NCBI GenBank assembly: GCA_012970285.1
Contig: JIBW01000002.1
Coordinates: 496,001-560,000, forward strand
Source: Bacillaceae bacterium JMAK1
Lineage (GTDB): Bacteria; Bacillota; Bacilli; Bacillales; Marinococcaceae
Length of the DNA stretch: 64,000 nt
Direction: 5' to 3'
Both the position numbers and the translations under genes were made by a program. Under the pieces are notes generated by a model that searched no databases, had not been told where the DNA came from, and saw only the letters and a program-made list of their open reading frames with translations. Positions 19,478 to 28,846 of this stretch are shown in pieces (position 1 is the first letter of the stretch; each line of letters starts with the position of its first letter).

Positions 19478-20825
19478 AAATCCACGTTACGTGGCAGCGA
19501 AAACGCTTCAAGCCGTTTTCTTCAAAGGTGCATATAGCCATTTAGCACTTGACGAACAACTTAAAAACCATGATTTAACAGCAGTTGATCAACGGTTTGT
19601 AACCGAAGTGGTTTATGGTACGATAAAACGATTGAATACGATTGATCACCTGCTTAATAGCGTGATGAAAAACAAAATTCATAAAAGCGATCAACGAATT
19701 CAAGTCATTCTTCGAATGGCGGTTTACCAAATGTATTATTTGGATCGTATTCCCGAACGAGCTGCAATTCACGAAGCGGTTGAGCTCTCGAAACAATGGG
19801 GAAGAGTCGGTCTAAAAGGTTTAATCAACGGGGTTCTACGTGCATTATCTAGACAAGGATTTCCTGATTTTTCATCAATTACACCGAGTTCAAAACGAAT
19901 TGCACTGGAAACATCACACCCTGAATGGCTCGTTAAACGTTGGATTAACGCGTACGGTGAAGAAGAAACGATGCGTTTGTGTGTTTCCAATAGTGAGCGT
20001 GGCAAAACGACAATCCGAGTTAATCAACGGGTAACGAGTGTTGATTCGGTCCAAAAAGAGCTTGAAGAAGAAGGAATCGAAACGGTCAAGGGTGAACTAG
20101 CTTCTGAGAGTTTAATCGTTACAAAAGGCGTGGTCACAAAAAGTGCCCCGTTCAAAGAAGGACGACTTAGCATCCAAGATGAAAGTTCGATGCTCGTGGC
20201 AAGAGCATTAAACCCTCAGCCCTCAATGAAGGTGTTGGATGCGTGTGCGGCCCCAGGCGGCAAAACGATGCATTCAGCCGAATTGATGAACAACGAAGGT
20301 GAAATTATCGCCAATGATATTCATCCTCATAAGAAGCGCCTCATTGAAAAGGAAGCAAACCGCCTTCAACTTTCAATCGTTCGTGCAACGACTGAAGACG
20401 CGATTAACCTTGCGACAACGTATCAAGATGTGCGGTTTGACCGCATTTTAGTTGATGCACCGTGCAGTGGTCTTGGTGTACTTCGGAGTAAGCCTGATAT
20501 TAAATGGAATACGGATGAAAAAGAGATTCGTAATTTACCAGCGCTGCAACTCGACATTTTAAATACAGCATCGAAACTACTCAAAGATGACGGAGTGCTC
20601 GTATATAGTACGTGTACCATTTTGCCAGAAGAAAACGAACACGTTGTTCACGAATTTCTAAAGAACAATGAAGACTTTACTCAAGATGAATCATTACAAG
20701 AACGTATTAAGATACAAAGCGAAAATCAAGGATACACAACAATATTGCCACATCAATATGGCAGTGACGGATTTTTTATTTGTGCAATGAAGAAGGGAAG
20801 TGCTCGTCATGGAAACGAGAACTAA
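19464..20825 (+). CDS. rsmB: 16S rRNA (cytosine-967 C5) methyltransferase RsmB
   Basis: A 453-residue SAM-dependent rRNA methyltransferase. Seen: an N-terminal NusB-like RNA-binding domain (about 1-140; [25 protein letters not shown]), SAM-binding [10 protein letters not shown], and the two catalytic cysteine motifs DAPCSGLGV and [15 protein letters not shown] 19464 lies inside the fmt end and follows GGAGATG; the in-frame TTG at 19446 is less likely. The C-terminal end overlaps rlmN by 17 bases. Confidence 0.95.
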   Translation: MTKNENPRYVAAKTLQAVFFKGAYSHLALDEQLKNHDLTAVDQRFVTEVVYGTIKRLNTIDHLLNSVMKNKIHKSDQRIQVILRMAVYQMYYLDRIPERAAIHEAVELSKQWGRVGLKGLINGVLRALSRQGFPDFSSITPSSKRIALETSHPEWLVKRWINAYGEEETMRLCVSNSERGKTTIRVNQRVTSVDSVQKELEEEGIETVKGELASESLIVTKGVVTKSAPFKEGRLSIQDESSMLVARALNPQPSMKVLDACAAPGGKTMHSAELMNNEGEIIANDIHPHKKRLIEKEANRLQLSIVRATTEDAINLATTYQDVRFDRILVDAPCSGLGVLRSKPDIKWNTDEKEIRNLPALQLDILNTASKLLKDDGVLVYSTCTILPEENEHVVHEFLKNNEDFTQDESLQERIKIQSENQGYTTILPHQYGSDGFFICAMKKGSARHGNEN

Positions 20826-21906
20826 AAAGCGTGATATTACGAAAACAGCAACAGATGGAAAGCGATCAATTCTTTCTTTAACTTTTGAGCAATGGGAAGA
20901 GTGGATGAAAGAAAACAAAGAACCGAAGTTTCGCGCAAAGCAAATGTATGAATGGATTTATCGTAAGCGTGTTGAATCAATCGATGAGATGACAAATTTA
21001 TCGATTACACTTCGTGAGAAATTAAAAGAGGAATTTCGATTTACGCGGTTAAAAGAAGTGCTTCGTCAAACGTCTGTTGACGGTACGGAGAAGTTTCTTT
21101 TTGAGTTACACGATGGGTATTCAATTGAAACAGTATTGATGCGTCATGATTACGGAAATAGCATTTGTGTTACGACACAAGTTGGGTGTCGTCTCGGATG
21201 TACGTTTTGTGCATCTACACTCGGTGGCTTAAAGCGAAACCTTGAAGCGGGTGAAATTACAGCACAAGTGTTAGACGTACAACGTGCGCTTGATGCAAAA
21301 GGCGAGCGTGTCGATTCGATTGTCGTGATGGGTATTGGTGAGCCGTTTGATAACTATGAAAACCTAATGGGCTTTCTTAGAACGGTAAACCATGATGAAG
21401 GACTTAACATTGGTGCTCGCCACATTACGGTCTCAACGAGTGGAATGGTCCCTAAAATTTACAAATTTGCTGATGAAGGAATGCAAATCAACTTTGCGAT
21501 TTCTCTACATGCACCAAACGACGAAATCCGCGGTCGCTTAATGCCGATTAACAAAGCATTCCCGGTGAAAAAGCTAATGGAATCGATTAAGTATTACCAA
21601 AAGACAACGAAACGTCGTGTTACATTTGAGTACGGTCTATTTGGTAAGGTGAACGACCAAGTCGAGCATGCCGAAGAATTAGCAGAACTAATTAAAGACC
21701 TCAAATGTCACGTGAACCTCATTCCGGTGAATGACGTTGTTGAGCGTGATTATGTGCGTACGAGTCGCGAAGATATTTTTGAATTTGAACGTACGTTAAA
21801 AGAAAAAGGAGTACTCGTCACAATCCGTCGTGAACAAGGGCATGATATTGATGCTGCTTGTGGACAATTACGCGCGAAAGAACGCGCTGAAGAAACGAAG
21901 GTGTGA
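20809..21906 (+). CDS. rlmN: Dual-specificity 23S rRNA A2503 / tRNA A37 C2-methyltransferase RlmN
   Basis: A 365-residue radical-SAM enzyme that methylates A2503 of 23S rRNA and A37 of some tRNAs. Seen: the iron-sulfur motif [10 protein letters not shown] (C-x3-C-x2-C), upstream VCVTTQVG-like segment (SICVTTQVG), [11 protein letters not shown], and the catalytic C-terminal cysteine in [13 protein letters not shown] 20809 is preferred to the in-frame start at 20800. It is translationally coupled to rsmB and ends just before prpC. Confidence 0.96.
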   Translation: METRTKKRDITKTATDGKRSILSLTFEQWEEWMKENKEPKFRAKQMYEWIYRKRVESIDEMTNLSITLREKLKEEFRFTRLKEVLRQTSVDGTEKFLFELHDGYSIETVLMRHDYGNSICVTTQVGCRLGCTFCASTLGGLKRNLEAGEITAQVLDVQRALDAKGERVDSIVVMGIGEPFDNYENLMGFLRTVNHDEGLNIGARHITVSTSGMVPKIYKFADEGMQINFAISLHAPNDEIRGRLMPINKAFPVKKLMESIKYYQKTTKRRVTFEYGLFGKVNDQVEHAEELAELIKDLKCHVNLIPVNDVVERDYVRTSREDIFEFERTLKEKGVLVTIRREQGHDIDAACGQLRAKERAEETKV

Positions 21907-21908
21907 GT

Positions 21909-22649
21909 GTGAAAGTTGAGCTTCGAAGTGATGTAGGTAAGATGAGAGAACACAATGAAGATGTATGTGATTATTTTCTCTCAGATGATCTTCTTCTCGC
22001 AGTTGTAGCCGATGGTATGGGTGGCCATAAAGCTGGAGATGTTGCGAGTGAACTTGCCATTCAAACGTTAAGAGAAGCATGGAAGAAACAAGCACCACAT
22101 GCAACCGAAGAAGCCATGACAACATGGCTTCTTCATACGATAACAACTGCAAATGAACGCATTTATGAGCAATCCTTAACAAACACAGAGATGCGAGGCA
22201 TGGGAACGACGATCGTCTGCGCACTCATAACGAAATCTGAAGTGATCAGTGCTCATGTTGGTGATAGCCGGTTATATGTGATGAAAGAAAACCACATCTC
22301 ACAAGTGACACACGACCACACGCTCGTCAATGAATTATTCCGCCAAGGTCAGATCTCAGAAGACGAAGCGAAAAACCACCCTCAAAAAAACGTCGTCACA
22401 CGAGCGCTAGGAACAGAGAATCAGTGCAATATCGATGTGTTGCAGCATGAATTAAGCGATACGGATACACTTATTTTATGTTCAGATGGGTTGAGCGACA
22501 AACTTTCAAACGATGATTTTGACGCAGTTTTAAATCAAGACATTCGTTTAGAACATAAAGCTGACCAATTGCTGCAACTTGCACTTGACCGTGGTGGCGA
22601 AGATAACATTACGTTCATTCTCATAGACAAGGGAGCGAACGAACTATGA
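21909..22649 (+). CDS. prpC: PP2C-family Ser/Thr phosphatase PrpC (Stp1)
   Basis: A 246-residue metal-dependent phosphatase that reverses the action of PrkC. Seen: REHNED near the N-terminus, VVADGMGGHKAGDVAS (metal ligand Asp), ISAHVGDSRLY, and the C-terminal CSDGLSD and GGEDNIT metal-binding motifs. GTG 21909 has the better spacing from AAGGTG at 21897-21902; the in-frame GTG at 21903 is the alternative. The stop overlaps the prkC start by 4 bases, giving a coupled phosphatase/kinase pair. Confidence 0.95.
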   Translation: MKVELRSDVGKMREHNEDVCDYFLSDDLLLAVVADGMGGHKAGDVASELAIQTLREAWKKQAPHATEEAMTTWLLHTITTANERIYEQSLTNTEMRGMGTTIVCALITKSEVISAHVGDSRLYVMKENHISQVTHDHTLVNELFRQGQISEDEAKNHPQKNVVTRALGTENQCNIDVLQHELSDTDTLILCSDGLSDKLSNDDFDAVLNQDIRLEHKADQLLQLALDRGGEDNITFILIDKGANEL

Positions 22650-24607
22650 TAGGGTCACGTATTGACGGTCGTTATGAAGTCATTGAAGCCATCGGTGGTG
22701 GCGGAATGGCAAACGTTTACCGAGCGCGAGATGTTATTTTAGAGCGAGATGTTGCGGTAAAGGTTTTGCAACCTCAATATACACATGATGAAGCATTTAT
22801 ACGTAGATTTAGACGAGAAGCTCAGGCTGCAACTAGCTTAATTCATCCAAATGTTGTTGATATTTATGATGTTGGTGAAGAAGGTCAGACATTTTACATT
22901 GTGATGGAATACGTCGGAGGTAGTACATTAAAAGAAAAGATTCAACGTGAAGGTGCCCTTCCTTTTCAAGAAGTGCTCCAAATCTTTGATCAAATTTCTT
23001 CAGCGATTGCGTATGCCCACGACCAAGGGATTATCCACCGCGACGTAAAGCCACACAACATCCTGCTTGATGAAGATGGTACCGTGAAAGTAACGGACTT
23101 TGGGATTGCAAGAGCTGCCTCAGCAGCAACAATTACACATACGAATTCTGTCCTCGGCTCTGTCCATTATCTTTCTCCTGAACAAGCACGTGGTGGGACG
23201 GTTACGTTAAAGGCGGACATTTATGCTTTAGGCGTTGTACTCTATGAAATGATTACTGGGACATTGCCTTTTGATGCGGATTCTGCGGTTTCAATTGCAT
23301 TAAAACACTTGCAAGAAAAGATTCCAAACGCAAAAGCGTTGCGTCCTGATTTGCCAGAAAGCTTGAACAATATCATCCGGAGGGCAACTGCGAAAGATCC
23401 GCTGTTGCGTTATGAAACGGCACACGACATGAAACACGATGCAGAGACTGCATTGTTACCAGAGCGGATGAATGAAGCTCCTCTTGTTATTGATGAACAT
23501 AGTGAAGAAGAAACGAAAGTGTTGCCAGTACTAAACGACCAAGAGTCTTCAGAGGAAACGATTGTTGCCCCAAGTGAGCAAATGGATCAAGAAGAAAATG
23601 ATGCAAAAGCAAATGATCCTAAGAAAAAGTCAAAGCGCAAGCGTTGGTTGTTTCCGCTACTTGCCTTTTTAATCATTGTACCAACTGCGCTCGTATTAGG
23701 ATTTATGGTTATCCCATCATGGTTTGCGGTAGACGAAGTTCAAGTGCCTGATGTTGTTGGTACGAACTATGAAGAAGCAGAGCAGTTGTTAGAAGAGAAT
23801 GAGCTAATCGTTACGATTGAACGAGAATATCACGATGAAGTGGAACGTGATGTTGTTTATTATCAGGACCCAAGAGCAGGAAGAAACGTAAAAGTAGAAA
23901 GTGCGATTACGCTACGAGTGAGTGATGGCCCTGAAACGATCGAAATGCAAGATTTGACGGGGATGAGTGTTGAGGATGCTGTTGAACGTCTAGAAGAGTT
24001 AGGGATCGCCGTAGAGACGACGAGCGAGCCTTCTGACGAACAACCGCCAGGCTATGTGATTAGCCAGACACCTGAGCCCGATGAAGAGGTTATCCAAGAG
24101 GAGTTATCAGTTCAACTCGTTTATAGTGAAACACCACAAATGACTCTTGGAGACCTCACAGGGTCTAGTGAGCAAGCGGTGCGTAATTATCTAGAATCCC
24201 ATCAACTATCCGGTTCATTTGATCGAGATTACTCAGAAACCGTACCAGAAGGTCAAGTTATTACGCATGAACCAGGACCATACGTTACGGTTGATGAAGG
24301 CTCTGACGTTACATTTGTTATTTCTGATGGTGAACCACCTGTTGAAGAGGAAGAAACGCAAACGAGATATGCGGAGATTCCAGTAAACGTGACTGATCCA
24401 GAAGCTGGACAGTCCTATGACATTCGCATTGAATTTACAGATAGAACAACAGGCGATGAACCAGAAATTTTCGTTGAGGAAGAGATTACAGAATCAACCG
24501 AATATCTCGTTCCTTTTGAAGTGAGTAAAAGTATATCAGGTACGTATACGTTGTATATTAACGACGAAGAAATGCAATCAAATACGTTAGAGTTTGAAGA
24601 AGACTAA
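22646..24607 (+). CDS. prkC: Membrane Ser/Thr protein kinase PrkC with PASTA domains
   Basis: A 653-residue receptor kinase that senses muropeptides; in B. subtilis it triggers spore germination and controls cell-wall and ribosome-associated targets. Seen: cytosolic kinase domain (about 10-270) with GGGGMANVY, catalytic HRDVKPHNI and DFGIA, an acidic juxtamembrane stretch, one membrane span at about 333-356, then three PASTA repeats beginning near VPDVVGTNYEEAEQLL, MQDLTGMSVEDAVERL and LGDLTGSSEQAVRNYL, and a C-terminal beta-rich domain. ATG 22646 overlaps the prpC stop. Confidence 0.96.
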   Translation: MIGSRIDGRYEVIEAIGGGGMANVYRARDVILERDVAVKVLQPQYTHDEAFIRRFRREAQAATSLIHPNVVDIYDVGEEGQTFYIVMEYVGGSTLKEKIQREGALPFQEVLQIFDQISSAIAYAHDQGIIHRDVKPHNILLDEDGTVKVTDFGIARAASAATITHTNSVLGSVHYLSPEQARGGTVTLKADIYALGVVLYEMITGTLPFDADSAVSIALKHLQEKIPNAKALRPDLPESLNNIIRRATAKDPLLRYETAHDMKHDAETALLPERMNEAPLVIDEHSEEETKVLPVLNDQESSEETIVAPSEQMDQEENDAKANDPKKKSKRKRWLFPLLAFLIIVPTALVLGFMVIPSWFAVDEVQVPDVVGTNYEEAEQLLEENELIVTIEREYHDEVERDVVYYQDPRAGRNVKVESAITLRVSDGPETIEMQDLTGMSVEDAVERLEELGIAVETTSEPSDEQPPGYVISQTPEPDEEVIQEELSVQLVYSETPQMTLGDLTGSSEQAVRNYLESHQLSGSFDRDYSETVPEGQVITHEPGPYVTVDEGSDVTFVISDGEPPVEEEETQTRYAEIPVNVTDPEAGQSYDIRIEFTDRTTGDEPEIFVEEEITESTEYLVPFEVSKSISGTYTLYINDEEMQSNTLEFEED

Positions 24608-24619
24608 GGAGGAGATTCG

Positions 24620-25483
24620 TTGCAAGCAGGCCAAATTATAAAAGCCGTTGGTGGGTTTTACGATGTATTACATGATGGAGAGGTCACGCGTTGCCGTGCA
24701 CGTGGATTGTTTCGAAAGCAAAAAATAAAACCACTTGTTGGCGATTTTGTCACGTTTGAACAAGAGTATGTTCAAACGGTTGAATCGAGATCAAATGAGA
24801 TGCATCGTCCGCCGATTGCAAATGTCAATCAAGCACTACTCGTTATGTCTTCGACGAAACCAGAGTTTAGTACGTATTTATTGGATCGCTTGCTCGTTCA
24901 TACGGAAGCGATGGAAGTAGAATCGGTCATCATCATTACGAAAATGGATCTTGCAAGTGAAGAGGTACAACGAGAAGTTAAAAGTAAAGCGAGTCGGTAT
25001 GAATCACTCGGTTATACCGTCGTTTTTACACCTAGTGATAACGATCTCGAAGTGATTCGAGGTTTATTAAAAGACCGTACAACCGTTGTTGCGGGTCAAT
25101 CTGGCGTCGGGAAATCAACGCTATTAAATCGTGTTGATGACTCATTAAACCTTCAAACAGGAGAAATTTCGCAACAATTATCAAGAGGGAAACATACGAC
25201 GCGTCACGTTGAGTTGTTGCAAACGTGTGGAGGTCAAGTAGCGGATACCCCAGGCTTTAGCTCGCTTGACTTTACTGGGGTAGATCTCAATGTTTTAGCG
25301 GACAGCTTTATTGAAATCTATGAGGTATCTAAAGACTGTAAATACCGCGGCTGTTCGCATCGTAGAGAAGATCGTTGTGCTGTAACAGCTGCGGTGGAAA
25401 CCGATGAAATCGCATCGTATCGCTACGACAATTATTTGTCATTTTACAATGAAAAAGAAGAAGAAGAAAAGCGGAGGTATTAA
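24620..25483 (+). CDS. rsgA: Ribosome small-subunit-dependent GTPase RsgA (CpgA/YloQ)
   Basis: A 287-residue GTPase with a circularly permuted motif order that assists 30S maturation. Seen: N-terminal OB-fold, G4 ITKMDL (the threonine at the Asn position is also found in B. subtilis CpgA), G1 GQSGVGKST, G3 DTPGFSSL, and the C-terminal zinc motif CKYRGCSHRREDRC. The start is TTG at 24620 after AAGGAGGAG. It lies between prkC and rpe, as in B. subtilis, where CpgA is also a PrkC substrate. Confidence 0.95.
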   Translation: MQAGQIIKAVGGFYDVLHDGEVTRCRARGLFRKQKIKPLVGDFVTFEQEYVQTVESRSNEMHRPPIANVNQALLVMSSTKPEFSTYLLDRLLVHTEAMEVESVIIITKMDLASEEVQREVKSKASRYESLGYTVVFTPSDNDLEVIRGLLKDRTTVVAGQSGVGKSTLLNRVDDSLNLQTGEISQQLSRGKHTTRHVELLQTCGGQVADTPGFSSLDFTGVDLNVLADSFIEIYEVSKDCKYRGCSHRREDRCAVTAAVETDEIASYRYDNYLSFYNEKEEEEKRRY

Positions 25484-25487
25484 CACA

Positions 25488-26135
25488 ATGGCAATGATCG
25501 CACCGTCAATCCTTTCAGCAGATTTTAAACAACTAGGCAACGACATCGAGGCAGTGAGTAATGCGGACTACGTTCATGTTGATGTGATGGACGGAAAGTT
25601 CGTTCCTAACATTACGATAGGTCCTCTTATTGTTGATGCAGCAAAACGTTCAACCTCACTTCCGCTTGATGTTCATTTAATGATTGAAGATCCAGATCGG
25701 TATGTTGAAGATTTTGTGAAAGCTGGCGCGGACATCATTACGGTTCACGTTGAAGCTTGTACTCACTTACACCGGACGATTCAACTCATTAAAAGCCACG
25801 GTGTAAAAGCAGGAGTTGCATTAAATCCACATACTCCCGTAGCGGTCATTCAACACGTAATTGAAGATGTAGATCTTGTTTTATTAATGACCGTTAACCC
25901 TGGATTTGGAGGGCAGAGCTTTATTCACGCTGTGTTGCCAAAGATTGCTGAAGTACGTAACATTGCAAATGATGTGAACGAAAAGTTGCTCATCGAAGTT
26001 GACGGAGGCGTAAACGAGGAAACTGCAAAAAAATGTGTAGAACACGGGGCAAATCTACTCGTAGCAGGATCGCACATTTATAAACAATCTGACCGAAAAC
26101 AGGCGGTGGAACGGCTTAAGAGCGTCACCGAGTAA
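25488..26135 (+). CDS. rpe: Ribulose-phosphate 3-epimerase
   Basis: A 215-residue TIM-barrel enzyme of the pentose phosphate pathway interconverting ribulose 5-phosphate and xylulose 5-phosphate. Seen: APSILSADF, VHVDVMDGKFVPNITIG (metal and catalytic Asp), LDVHLMIEDPD, LLMTVNPGFGGQ and EVDGGVN. ATG 25488 follows GCGGAGGT; ATG 25494 is a possible alternative. Upstream in-frame starts are within rsgA. In B. subtilis thiN follows; here the next feature is spoVM. Confidence 0.96.
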   Translation: MAMIAPSILSADFKQLGNDIEAVSNADYVHVDVMDGKFVPNITIGPLIVDAAKRSTSLPLDVHLMIEDPDRYVEDFVKAGADIITVHVEACTHLHRTIQLIKSHGVKAGVALNPHTPVAVIQHVIEDVDLVLLMTVNPGFGGQSFIHAVLPKIAEVRNIANDVNEKLLIEVDGGVNEETAKKCVEHGANLLVAGSHIYKQSDRKQAVERLKSVTE

Positions 26136-26251
26136 TTTTTTATAAAAAACGATGTACTATTTCCTTCTGGGTGAATATACATATAGAAGAATCCGTATGT
26201 GCCCGTCAGTGATTGTCTTCGGAAAAAGCTGGCCTTCAAGGAGGAATTGGA

Positions 26252-26332
26252 ATGAAATTTTATACGATTAAGCTTCCGAAGTTTTTAGGTGGGGTTGTTC
26301 GCGCAATGCTGAACTCATTTAAGAAAGAGTAA
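26252..26332 (+). CDS. spoVM: Stage V sporulation protein M (26 residues)
   Basis: An amphipathic peptide that marks the forespore membrane by sensing positive curvature and anchors SpoIVA for coat assembly. The translation begins MKFYTIKLPKFLGG and ends MLNSFKKE, nearly identical to B. subtilis SpoVM, including Pro9 and the length of 26 residues. It starts at ATG 26252 after AAGGAGGAATTGG and is followed by a strong terminator. It occupies the same place between rpe and rpmB. Because it is so short, automated callers may miss it. It shows the organism is a spore former. SpoVM genes are read by sigma-E in the mother cell; only a weak match is visible upstream. Confidence 0.97.
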   Translation: MKFYTIKLPKFLGGVVRAMLNSFKKE

Positions 26333-26343
26333 CCCTACAAAAG

Positions 26344-26379
26344 AAAAAGCACCGCTTAGCGGTGCTTTTTCTTTTTTTT
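26344..26379. terminator. Terminator between spoVM and rpmB
   Basis: A 12-bp perfect stem (26344-26355 with 26359-26370) followed by CTTTTTTTT. The A-rich left arm may also serve the minus-strand rpmB transcript. Confidence 0.92.
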
Positions 26380-26406
26380 GATTTTATAAAAACCGGTAAG
26401 TAGCGC

Positions 26407-26595
26407 TTAAACGCGCTCTACTTTACCGGCTTTCAACGCTTTTGCAGATACATATACTCGTTTAGGTTTCCCGTCAACTAGAATACGAACCTTTTGGACA
26501 TTTGCGCCCCAACGGCGTTTTGACGAGTTGTTCGCGTGGGAACGGTTGTTACCGCTTGATGGTCCACGACCCGTAACAAAACATTTACGTGCCAT
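26407..26595 (-). CDS. rpmB: 50S ribosomal protein L28
   Basis: A 62-residue large-subunit protein. Seen: [29 protein letters not shown] and the C-terminal [16 protein letters not shown]. The start at 26595 follows GGAGGGATTC on the minus strand; the in-frame upstream start at 26649 would add unrelated residues. Only one Cys is present, so this is not the four-cysteine zinc form. Transcribed opposite to its neighbours, as in B. subtilis. Confidence 0.97.
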   Translation of the reverse strand: MARKCFVTGRGPSSGNNRSHANNSSKRRWGANVQKVRILVDGKPKRVYVSAKALKAGKVERV

Positions 26596-26639
26596 CAGAA
26601 TCCCTCCTTTATTTACTACTCCCTTACTTGCACTCGAAC

Positions 26640-26669
26640 ATCTTAGCATAAAAATATGGAAGAAATCAA
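26640..26669 (-). promoter_or_regulatory. Candidate sigma-A promoter for rpmB
   Basis: On the minus strand TTGATT, 18-base spacer, TAAGAT preceded by TGC (extended -10). Confidence 0.65.
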
Positions 26670-26686
26670 TATAGATTTATGAACAG

Positions 26687-26714
26687 TTGCTTTATAAAAG
26701 CTGAGAAATATAGT
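26687..26714 (+). promoter_or_regulatory. Candidate sigma-A promoter for yloU-fakA
   Basis: TTGCTT, 16-base spacer, TATAGT, about 47 bases upstream of ATG 26761. Confidence 0.5.
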
Positions 26715-26760
26715 AAACTGTCGATAGTTATCATTACTGATGGATGAAAGGAGGATGGCT

Positions 26761-27123
26761 ATGGCCTTAGAAATGAATTCACAACTAGGTTCCATTGACA
26801 TCTCAAAAGAAGTAGTTGCAACCGTTGCAGGAGGTGCAGCAACAGACTGTTATGGGATTGTAGGCATGGCCTCTCAAAAGCAGATCAAAGACGGAATCTC
26901 TGAGCTTTTAAAGCGTGACAATTTCTCACGTGGAGTTGTCATCCGTGAAAACGAAGGAGATCTTATGATTGATATGTACATTATCGTAAGCTACGGCACG
27001 AAGATCTCTGAAGTTGCTTACAACGTACAATCAAAAGTGAAATATCAACTAGAAAAATTACTCGGACTACAAGTAGACTCTGTGAATATCTTCGTTCAAG
27101 GTGTTCGCGTTTCTAATCCGTAA
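26761..27123 (+). CDS. yloU: Asp23/Gls24 family protein YloU
   Basis: A 120-residue Asp23/Gls24-domain protein. Family members are alkaline-shock or envelope-stress proteins; S. aureus Asp23 lies at the membrane. Seen: GSIDISKEVVATVAGGAA, DCYGIVGMASQKQIKDG and the C-terminal VDSVNIFVQGVRV typical of the family. ATG 26761 has AAAGGAGG 6 bases upstream; the ATGs at 26740 and 26755 are too early or touch that site. It precedes fakA in the conserved order; the partner link to fatty acid kinase is positional only. Confidence 0.92.
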   Translation: MALEMNSQLGSIDISKEVVATVAGGAATDCYGIVGMASQKQIKDGISELLKRDNFSRGVVIRENEGDLMIDMYIIVSYGTKISEVAYNVQSKVKYQLEKLLGLQVDSVNIFVQGVRVSNP

Positions 27124-27150
27124 CGGTTGGACTAAATGAGGTGTGTATAA

Positions 27151-28824
27151 GTGTCAAATACAATCAACGGCCAGATGCTTCTGGCCATGTTTAATGAGGG
27201 AGCAGTCGCTTTAGAGAAACACGCAAAGCGGGTTGACGCTCTAAACGTCTTTCCTGTACCAGATGGTGATACTGGAACGAATATGAGCCTTACAATACGC
27301 TCTGGTGTAAAGGAAATGAAACAGCAGGATGCAATGAGTGCAAATCAAGTTGCAAAAACGTTCTCTAAAGGTTTGCTAATGGGAGCACGTGGAAATTCAG
27401 GTGTCATTTTGTCACAACTGTTCCGTGGTTTTGCTAAAGGCATTGAGCACGATCAAGTTCTTGACGGACAAGCGCTTGCTAAAGCGTTCGATGGAGGCGT
27501 TCAGACGGCTTACAAGGCAGTGATGAAGCCTGTTGAGGGTACAATCTTAACTGTCGCTAAAGACGCTGCTGAGAAAGCGACAAAGTCTGCGAAGAAAACG
27601 AAAGATGCCGAACAAGTACTCGTTGATGCAATTGAAGAAGCAAAAGCTTCACTTGAGCGGACACCAGACTTACTTCCAGTACTTAAAGAAGTCGGTGTCG
27701 TCGATTCTGGCGGTCAAGGGCTCGTTTACATCTACGAAGGTATGCTACGTGCCATGCGCGGTGAAACGACAGCAGATGACGCTCCTGAGCAAGCGACGAT
27801 GGAAGAACTCGTTCATGTTGAGCACCATAACATTCAAGGTGATATGAATCCAGAGGATATTGAATTTGGATATTGTACAGAAGTTATGGTCCGCTTTAGC
27901 GATGACAAAACGAACGACTCACCATACGTTGAGGAAGATTTCCGCAATACGTTAAGCCAATATGGAGATTCTCTTCTCGTTGTAAGTGATGAAGATATTA
28001 TTAAGATCCATATTCATGCGGAACATCCAGGTTTCATCATGAACGAAGCACAAAAGTACGGGGATCTTATTCACGTTAAAGTGGACAACATGCGAGATCA
28101 GCATGCTGCTCTTTCTAATGAACCACAAAGATCTGAGCTTCCTGTTCCGAAGCGAACACAAGAAGAAGCTGATTTTGCAATGATCGCCGTTGCGATGGGA
28201 GATGGAATTCGTGATCTTTTCAAGAGTGTTGGCGTAGACATCGTGATCGAAGGTGGTCAAACGATGAACCCGAGCACAGAGCAGTTAACGAACGCCATTA
28301 AAGAAACACACGCGAAGCATGTGTTTTTAATTCCAAACAACAGCAACATCATTATGACAGCCGAGCAAGCTGCAGAAGTGAGTGATCGTGATGTACGTGT
28401 CATCCCTACGAAATCCGTTCCTCAAGGATTAAGTGCGCTGTTTTCGTTTAATGCAATGAACGATGCTGATCGTAATCAAAAAGAAATGACGGACAGCATT
28501 TCTCAAGTGAAAAGCGGTCAAATAACGAAATCAATTCGTGACACAGCGATTGATGGCATAGACATTAAGAAGAACGACATTATGGGCCTCGTTGAGAACA
28601 AAATTGTAAGCTCTGGAGATTCTTTAGAAGAGACGCTCATTTCTGTGACGAGCCAAATGGTAGACGGCGATACAGAAATGGTAACCATTATTAGTGGTGA
28701 AGAAGCTGAAGCGTCATGTACAGATGCACTCGTGTCTTACATTGAAGAAAAGTACCCAGAAGTTGAGACCGAGGTACATGAGGGGAAACAACCGCTTTAT
28801 CATTACATTATTGCTGCTGAATAA
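27151..28824 (+). CDS. fakA: Fatty acid kinase catalytic subunit FakA (YloV)
   Basis: A 557-residue DAK-like kinase that phosphorylates fatty acids held by a FakB (DegV) protein, producing acyl-phosphate for PlsX/PlsY phospholipid synthesis. Seen: N-terminal DhaL-type nucleotide domain with VPDGDTGTNMSLT, GARGNSGVILSQ and EGTILTV, VVDSGGQGLVYIYEG, then a central and C-terminal domain that binds FakB. The start is GTG 27151. A DegV gene follows directly, and plsX lies 5 kb downstream, so two entry points to acyl-phosphate sit in one region. Confidence 0.92.
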   Translation: MSNTINGQMLLAMFNEGAVALEKHAKRVDALNVFPVPDGDTGTNMSLTIRSGVKEMKQQDAMSANQVAKTFSKGLLMGARGNSGVILSQLFRGFAKGIEHDQVLDGQALAKAFDGGVQTAYKAVMKPVEGTILTVAKDAAEKATKSAKKTKDAEQVLVDAIEEAKASLERTPDLLPVLKEVGVVDSGGQGLVYIYEGMLRAMRGETTADDAPEQATMEELVHVEHHNIQGDMNPEDIEFGYCTEVMVRFSDDKTNDSPYVEEDFRNTLSQYGDSLLVVSDEDIIKIHIHAEHPGFIMNEAQKYGDLIHVKVDNMRDQHAALSNEPQRSELPVPKRTQEEADFAMIAVAMGDGIRDLFKSVGVDIVIEGGQTMNPSTEQLTNAIKETHAKHVFLIPNNSNIIMTAEQAAEVSDRDVRVIPTKSVPQGLSALFSFNAMNDADRNQKEMTDSISQVKSGQITKSIRDTAIDGIDIKKNDIMGLVENKIVSSGDSLEETLISVTSQMVDGDTEMVTIISGEEAEASCTDALVSYIEEKYPEVETEVHEGKQPLYHYIIAAE

Positions 28825-28846
28825 AAGATAAGAGGGGATGGATAAT

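Noticed and set aside
26180-26187. A sigma-E -10 element for spoVM (CATATAGA)
   Set aside because: Sigma-E control is expected from biology, but the -10 differs from CATACANT and the -35 match at 17 bases is weak, so it is not listed as a feature.
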